Of a stretch of 18,481 nt of DNA, positions 14,637-18,481 are shown in pieces. The translations under genes and the position numbers were made by a program. Each line of letters opens with the position of its first letter. Positions within the stretch are counted from its first letter, which is position 1. Location: positions 1 through 18,481 of the forward strand of contig JBEKOI010000036.1 in the NCBI GenBank assembly GCA_049521915.1, read 5' to 3'. Source of the DNA: Bog-756 sp049521915. Its GTDB lineage: Bacteria; Actinomycetota; Acidimicrobiia; Acidimicrobiales; RAAP-2. The notes under the pieces were generated by a model, which had not been told where the DNA came from, searched no databases, and saw nothing but the letters and a program-made list of their open reading frames with translations.

Positions 14637-14650
14637 ACGTTTTGGGGAGC

Positions 14651-16477
14651 TCACCTGGTGCTGAGGACCGGACGGGCGATCGAAAACGAGTGGGCCGGCG
14701 CCGGCCGGGCCAACAGGAACCCCTGCGCCTCATCGCAACCCATGGCCGAAACGGCTCGGAGCTCTGCCTCGGTCTCCACGCCCTCGGCCACCACCCGCAA
14801 TCCCAGCTTGTGCGCCAGGTCGACCACGGTGGAGATGATCGTCGGGTCCTGGTCCGGCGAACCGAGCCCGGCCACGAAGCTCCGGTCGACCTTGAGCCGG
14901 TCGATGGGCAGGCCTTGGAGGTACAGGAGGGACGAGTAGCCCGTACCGAAGTCGTCGAGGGCCAGGTGCACGCCCAGGTCCCGGATCTCCTGCATGATCG
15001 CCCCGACACGGTGGACGTCCACCACCAGGACGGACTCGGTGACCTCGAGGACCAATGAGCCGGCGTCCAGGCCCGACCGCCGGAGGGCGGTCTGCACGTC
15101 GGTGAAGAACTCCGGGTCCTGGAGCTGGCACGCCGAGACGTTGACCGAGACGGTCAGCTCGCGGTGGCCCTGTTCCTGCCAGGAGCGGCACTGGCGCACG
15201 GCCTCGTTCAGCACCCATCGTCCGACCGGGACGATCTCGCGGCTCCGTTCGAGCAGGGGTATGAAGTCCGACGGGGGCACGGAGCCCATTTCGGGATGGT
15301 CCCAACGCAGCAACGCCTCCATCCCCACCATCTCACCGCCCAGCCTGAACAGGGGTTGATAGTGCACCGCGAGCTGCCCGCACTGGTAGGCCGCCCGCAA
15401 TTCGTGGGCCAGGTGGCTCTGGCGCCGGTTGTCCTCGCCGATGGCCGCGTTGTAGCACTCGTAGCGGGCCGGGCCACCCCGCTTGGCCTGGTACATGGCG
15501 ACGTCGGCCCGCGACAGGTTGACCTCGGGATTGGCATCCGGCGTCACCCGCGCGATTCCGATGCTGACCGAGGTGTACAACTGCCGCTCCCCCATGGCCA
15601 CCGGGGACCGCATGGCCAGATGGATTCGCTCGGCCAACGCGCACGCCGTGGCCTCCGGATCCTCGAGGCCCTCGGCCAGCACCACGAACTCGTCGCCTCC
15701 CAGACGGGCCACGGTGTCCGACGGCCTGACCAACTCCTCGAGCCGGGTGGCCACCGCCACGAGAAGGCAGTCCCCCGCCGCATGCCCGAACCGGTCGTTG
15801 ACGGCCTTGAAATTGTCCAGGTCGAGGTAGAGCAGCATGGCACCGGTCTGGTTGCGCGCCAGTGAGGCGGCCGCCCTTCCCAACCGGTCGGTCAGCAGGG
15901 CGCGGTTGGGGAGCCCGGTCAGCTGATCGTGGAGGGCCTGGTGGGCAAGTGACGCCTGCTCCTCGTCGAGACGCTGCTGCAGCAGCCTGCGGGTCTCGTC
16001 GAACTGGCGGACGATGCGAACCAGGCTGCCGTCACTGCTCAACCGCACGACATCACAGGCCAGGGTCAGTACCTCGTCGTCGACCTGCAGCCGGTGGGCC
16101 TCCTCGGTGAGGACGGCGACGGTGCAGTCCCGCCAGGCCAGATAGGCCTTGGCCACGCTGCCCAGGGACGCGTTCTCGAGAATGGCCTGCTCGCCCTGGC
16201 GGGTCAGGACGGCCTCGTCCTCTTCCGATGCCGCCTCGCCGGTGGCGATCCAGCGACTGATCAGGAAGGTGGCCAGCCGAGCGGTGGCGAACGCCTGCCC
16301 GTACAGGTCCTTGGCGAACCGGCCGTCGACCAGCTCGCCCACTTCGTCGGCCCGGGCCTGCAGCGCCGTCCCGAGCGCGATCCGGTCCGCACCGACCCCG
16401 GCACCCTCGGTGCCGTCGGCGCCGGCCGGCGGGGGCGGCGACGGAGGGGGGTCGGTCGGTGTCGGCTCCGTTTCCAT
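14651..16477 (-). CDS. GGDEF-EAL dual-domain c-di-GMP enzyme
   Basis: Protein of 608 residues that could both make and degrade cyclic di-GMP. A Pro-rich N-terminus is followed by an uncharacterised helical domain (about 32-165) and a linker coiled coil (QFDETRRLLQQRLDEEQ). The GGDEF domain follows with an intact GGDEF (260-264) and an inhibitory I-site RPSD (251-254) exactly five residues before it. The EAL domain shows EALLR (387-391), NVSA, the glutamate in LEVTES, DDFGTG (508-513), KVD (529-531) and AEGVE (564-568), so phosphodiesterase residues are retained. No membrane segment or signal peptide is seen. I chose ATG 16477 because GGAG lies nine bases upstream. ATGs at 16492 and 16504 and the open frame to 16567 are alternatives. 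It converges on the FGGY kinase with a 14-base gap. Confidence 0.92.
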   Translation of the reverse strand: METEPTPTDPPPSPPPPAGADGTEGAGVGADRIALGTALQARADEVGELVDGRFAKDLYGQAFATARLATFLISRWIATGEAASEEDEAVLTRQGEQAILENASLGSVAKAYLAWRDCTVAVLTEEAHRLQVDDEVLTLACDVVRLSSDGSLVRIVRQFDETRRLLQQRLDEEQASLAHQALHDQLTGLPNRALLTDRLGRAAASLARNQTGAMLLYLDLDNFKAVNDRFGHAAGDCLLVAVATRLEELVRPSDTVARLGGDEFVVLAEGLEDPEATACALAERIHLAMRSPVAMGERQLYTSVSIGIARVTPDANPEVNLSRADVAMYQAKRGGPARYECYNAAIGEDNRRQSHLAHELRAAYQCGQLAVHYQPLFRLGGEMVGMEALLRWDHPEMGSVPPSDFIPLLERSREIVPVGRWVLNEAVRQCRSWQEQGHRELTVSVNVSACQLQDPEFFTDVQTALRRSGLDAGSLVLEVTESVLVVDVHRVGAIMQEIRDLGVHLALDDFGTGYSSLLYLQGLPIDRLKVDRSFVAGLGSPDQDPTIISTVVDLAHKLGLRVVAEGVETEAELRAVSAMGCDEAQGFLLARPAPAHSFSIARPVLSTR

Positions 16478-16524
16478 CACCTGCCACTCCATATCGTGTT
16501 CCATCGGCTCAGGGCCGCACGAAC

Positions 16525-16551
16525 TTGACGCCGCGCGGGCCTGTCTAAGGT
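16525..16551 (+). promoter_or_regulatory. Candidate promoter for the quinone-oxidoreductase-like gene
   Basis: TTGACG (16525-16530) and TAAGGT (16546-16551, TAnnnT type) lie in the 106-base divergent gap. The 15-base spacer is short. A start near 16558 would give a leader of about 26 bases containing GAAGGAG. Confidence 0.35.
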
Positions 16552-16583
16552 GGGAACAACCCGGCACGACGAAGGAGATCGCG

Positions 16584-17552
16584 GTGAAGGCAGCGGTGTA
16601 CTACCAGACCGGCGGACCCGAGGTGTTCCGGTACGAGGAGGTCCCCGACCCGATCGCCGGGGCCGGCGAGGTCCTGGTCCGGGTGGAGGCCATCAGCATC
16701 GAAGGTGGCGACACGCTCAACCGGCTCGGGGGGGACATGGCCCACGTGCCCCACATCGTCGGCTACCAGTGCGCCGGCACCGTGGTGTCGAGAGGTGAGG
16801 GTGTCGACGGGATCGCCCCCGGCGACCGGGTCGTCACCGTCGGCCTGGACGGGTCCCACGCGGCCCTGCGGGCCGTGGGCCAGTCCTTCTGCTGGGTCAT
16901 CCCCGACGGCGTGACCACCGAGGCGGCCGCCTGCGTACCGGTTCCCTTCGGCACGGCCGACGACTGCCTGTTCGAGTTCGGACGCCTCCAGCCCGGTGAG
17001 ACGGCCCTCATCCACGCCGGGGCCAGCGGCGTCGGGATCGCGGCAATCCAGTTGGCCAAGCGGGCAGGCGCGACGGTGCTGGCCACCGCATCGAGCAACC
17101 CCCGGCTCGATCGGTTGGGCGAGCTCGGGTTGGACCACGGCGTCAACTACGCCTCGGAAGACTTCGTGGGCGAAGTCCGGCGTCTGACCGGGGGCAAGGG
17201 AGCCGATGTCATCGTGGACTCGATCGGGGGGTCGACCCTGCAGAAGAGCCTCCTGTGCCTGGCCTACCGGGGACGCTGCATCACCTTCGGGGATGCCGGA
17301 CGGGAACCTGCGGCCAAGCTGGACATCTCGACCATGCGGGCCAACAACCAGGCGCTCGTCGGGTACTTCCTCGGCGCCGAGCTCTTCATCGGGCCGCGGG
17401 CGCACGCCATGATCGCCCGGCTGCTGGGCGACATCGCCTCGGGGACCCTCACGGTGGTCATCGATCGGCGGTTCGCCCTCGAGGAGGCAGGTGAGGCCCA
17501 TGCCTACATCGAGAGCAGGCAGGCCTTCGGACGGGTCCTGCTCATCCCCTGA
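16584..17552 (+). CDS. Zinc-independent MDR family NADPH:quinone oxidoreductase-like protein
   Basis: Medium-chain dehydrogenase/reductase of 322 residues. An N-terminal GroES-like domain (MKAAVYYQTGGPEVF, DRVV) is followed by a Rossmann domain with AGASGVGIAAIQLAK (145-159). Structural or catalytic zinc-binding cysteine clusters are absent, which places it with quinone oxidoreductases (QOR) and related enoyl reductases. The C-terminal GRVLLIP end is typical. The GTG at 16584 has GAAGGAG six bases upstream. The upstream open frame to 16149 is antisense to the GGDEF-EAL gene and is discarded. It is divergent from the c-di-GMP enzyme and 44 bases upstream of the GNAT gene. The likely role is reduction of quinones or alpha,beta-unsaturated carbonyls with NADPH, though the substrate is not determined by sequence. 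Confidence 0.9.
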   Translation: MKAAVYYQTGGPEVFRYEEVPDPIAGAGEVLVRVEAISIEGGDTLNRLGGDMAHVPHIVGYQCAGTVVSRGEGVDGIAPGDRVVTVGLDGSHAALRAVGQSFCWVIPDGVTTEAAACVPVPFGTADDCLFEFGRLQPGETALIHAGASGVGIAAIQLAKRAGATVLATASSNPRLDRLGELGLDHGVNYASEDFVGEVRRLTGGKGADVIVDSIGGSTLQKSLLCLAYRGRCITFGDAGREPAAKLDISTMRANNQALVGYFLGAELFIGPRAHAMIARLLGDIASGTLTVVIDRRFALEEAGEAHAYIESRQAFGRVLLIP

Positions 17553-17583
17553 TCTCCACCGCACCCGCTTTTCGGGCACTGGC

Positions 17584-17589
17584 TAGCCT
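17584..17589 (+). promoter_or_regulatory. Candidate -10 box for a leaderless GNAT mRNA
   Basis: TAGCCT (TAnnnT type) ends seven bases before the ATG at 17597, and no Shine-Dalgarno is present. Transcription would begin at or next to the start codon, giving a leaderless message. This also suggests the GNAT gene has its own promoter rather than depending only on the upstream oxidoreductase gene. Confidence 0.4.
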
Positions 17590-17596
17590 GAGCCCG

Positions 17597-18082
17597 ATGA
17601 TCCGACCGGCAGACGAGGGTGACGTCGAGGCGCTCATCCGGCTGATCCACGACCTGGCCGAATTCGAGCGCTCCCCGGCCTCCGTCATGATCGAACCCGA
17701 GCAGCTCCGGACCGCCCTGTTCGGCGAATCGCCCGCTGCTCACGCCCACGTGGCCGCAGAGGGAGGCCGGGTCCTCGGCATGGCCATCTGGTTCCGCAAC
17801 TTCTCGACGTGGACGGGGCGGAGTGGCATCTACCTCGAGGATCTCTATGTGCGGCCGGAGGCCCGGGGCCGGGGGATCGGCCGGGCCCTCATCGCCGAAT
17901 TGGCCGCCATCGCCCATCGGGCCGGATACGGGCGGCTCGACTGGTCGGTCCTCGACTGGAACCAATCCGCCATTGGCTTCTACGAGTCGCTCGGGGCGGT
18001 GCCGATGGACGAGTGGACCGGCTACCGGCTGTCCGGCGAAGCGTTGGCCGCGCTGGGCTCCACTGACCATCGGGAGGAATGA
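17597..18082 (+). CDS. GNAT N-acetyltransferase, SSAT/diamine acetyltransferase-like
   Basis: Acetyl-CoA-dependent N-acetyltransferase of 161 residues. The acetyl-CoA pyrophosphate loop is RPEARGRGIG (86-95). The following segments, FRNFSTWTGRSGIYLEDLYV (67-85), DWSVLDWNQSAIGFYESLGA (115-134) and a MDEW-YRL end, closely follow the spermidine/spermine and thialysine acetyltransferase (SSAT) branch. The substrate is probably a polyamine, diamine or lysine-like amine. Tyr129 in GFYESLGA is at the usual general-acid tyrosine position. The start is supported by the family N-terminus IRPADEGDVEAL and a -10-like box just upstream. Confidence 0.9.
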   Translation: MIRPADEGDVEALIRLIHDLAEFERSPASVMIEPEQLRTALFGESPAAHAHVAAEGGRVLGMAIWFRNFSTWTGRSGIYLEDLYVRPEARGRGIGRALIAELAAIAHRAGYGRLDWSVLDWNQSAIGFYESLGAVPMDEWTGYRLSGEALAALGSTDHREE

Positions 18083-18188
18083 GGCGTGCCGGCTGGTCGG
18101 CGAGCCACGTTTGCGGTAGCTCGATGGCCCTCATCCGGCAGCGGTCGGGGGGCCAGATCTCTGATGGCGACCGCACCATTTCGAAAGT

Positions 18189-18461
18189 ATGGGATCTGGT
18201 CTGGCAACGAAGAAGATCACCATCACCCTCGAGGCGGAGCAGGTCGACCGGGTGCGTGAGCTGGTCGAGGTGGGGAAGGCGTCCAGCGTCTCGGGATTCG
18301 TGCAGCACACCGTCGGTATGGCTCTGGACGACGTCGCCGGATGGGGTGCGGTGCTGGCACTAGCGCTTCGGGATACCGGCGGTCCGCTCTCGCAGGACGA
18401 GAAGGACCGGGCGGACGAGATGCTCGGGAACCGGAAGCGACGTACACGCCCGGTGGCCTGA
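18189..18461 (+). CDS. Antitoxin-like protein of a PIN-type toxin-antitoxin pair
   Basis: Protein of 90 residues. KKITITLEAEQVDRVRELV resembles the strand and first helix of ribbon-helix-helix antitoxins. SSVSGFVQHTVGMALDD is the second helix region, and the acidic tail LSQDEKDRADEML is the expected toxin-neutralising part. I recall this sequence pattern from actinobacterial antitoxins that pair with PIN-domain toxins. The ATG at 18189 lacks a good Shine-Dalgarno, so the start is uncertain. The stop codon overlaps the next ATG by one base (TGATG), the usual coupling of antitoxin and toxin. DNA binding and autoregulation are expected from the family but not shown here. Confidence 0.75.
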   Translation: MGSGLATKKITITLEAEQVDRVRELVEVGKASSVSGFVQHTVGMALDDVAGWGAVLALALRDTGGPLSQDEKDRADEMLGNRKRRTRPVA

Positions 18462-18481
18462 TGCCAAGTCTCACCTTCGAT
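18461..18481 (+). CDS. Probable PIN-domain toxin, N-terminus only (cut by window end)
   Basis: Seven codons, MPSLTFD, follow in the TGATG overlap with the antitoxin stop. A hydrophobic strand ending in Asp at this position matches the first acidic residue of PIN-domain ribonucleases, which typically begin with a short strand then D. The rest of the gene is outside the window, so the call rests on position and these few residues. Confidence 0.5.

Noticed and set aside
16149..16583. N-terminal extension of the quinone-oxidoreductase frame
   Set aside because: It lies antisense to the GGDEF-EAL gene. The MDR family start and a strong ribosome site are at 16584.

Overview
The window is high-GC, densely packed bacterial DNA that reads as an actinobacterium. 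My best guess is class Acidimicrobiia, because the cell-wall hydrolase at 9267-10508 carries the 42-residue 'GYWLVASDGG...FYGSTGG' tandem repeats I associate with that group. The guess is also supported by a mycobacterial CadI-like ArsI, a corynebacterial-style ArsR and a DUF2630 protein. No rRNA, tRNA, CRISPR array or insertion sequence was seen. Both window edges cut through ordinary sequence. The right edge truncates a toxin gene.

Layout: (a) 98-4131 has a lipoprotein alpha/beta hydrolase, a DUF2630 protein, an acyl-CoA dehydrogenase and a short-chain dehydrogenase (SDR). (b) 4248-4487 is a small orphan gene. (c) 4512-6683 is an arsenic island: arsR on the minus strand, diverging from arsI - aquaglyceroporin - arsC on the plus strand. 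The shared control region holds a TTGACA box and two copies of a TCGATGCATC motif. (d) 6726-9001 is a minus-strand operon of HSL-type esterase, SDR and SRPBCC protein. (e) 9267-10508 is a secreted NlpC/P60 peptidoglycan hydrolase with about six 42-residue repeats. (f) 10622-14636 is a tight three-gene operon: Gfo/Idh/MocA oxidoreductase, sphingosine-1-phosphate-lyase-like PLP enzyme and FGGY carbohydrate kinase. (g) 14651-16477 is a GGDEF-EAL c-di-GMP enzyme on the minus strand. (h) 16584-18082 holds a quinone-oxidoreductase-like protein and an SSAT-like GNAT acetyltransferase. (i) 18189-18481 is an antitoxin followed by the first seven codons of a probable PIN toxin.

How the genes may work together: ArsC would reduce arsenate to arsenite, and ArsI would cleave the C-As bond of trivalent methylarsenicals to arsenite. 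The aquaglyceroporin would let arsenite leave down its gradient. No ArsB or Acr3 pump is present in the window. The esterase/SDR/SRPBCC operon and the acyl-CoA dehydrogenase suggest catabolism of esters, lipids or ring compounds. The oxidoreductase-PLP lyase-kinase operon looks like a compact catabolic route whose substrate I cannot name. It is the best candidate here for an undescribed pathway.
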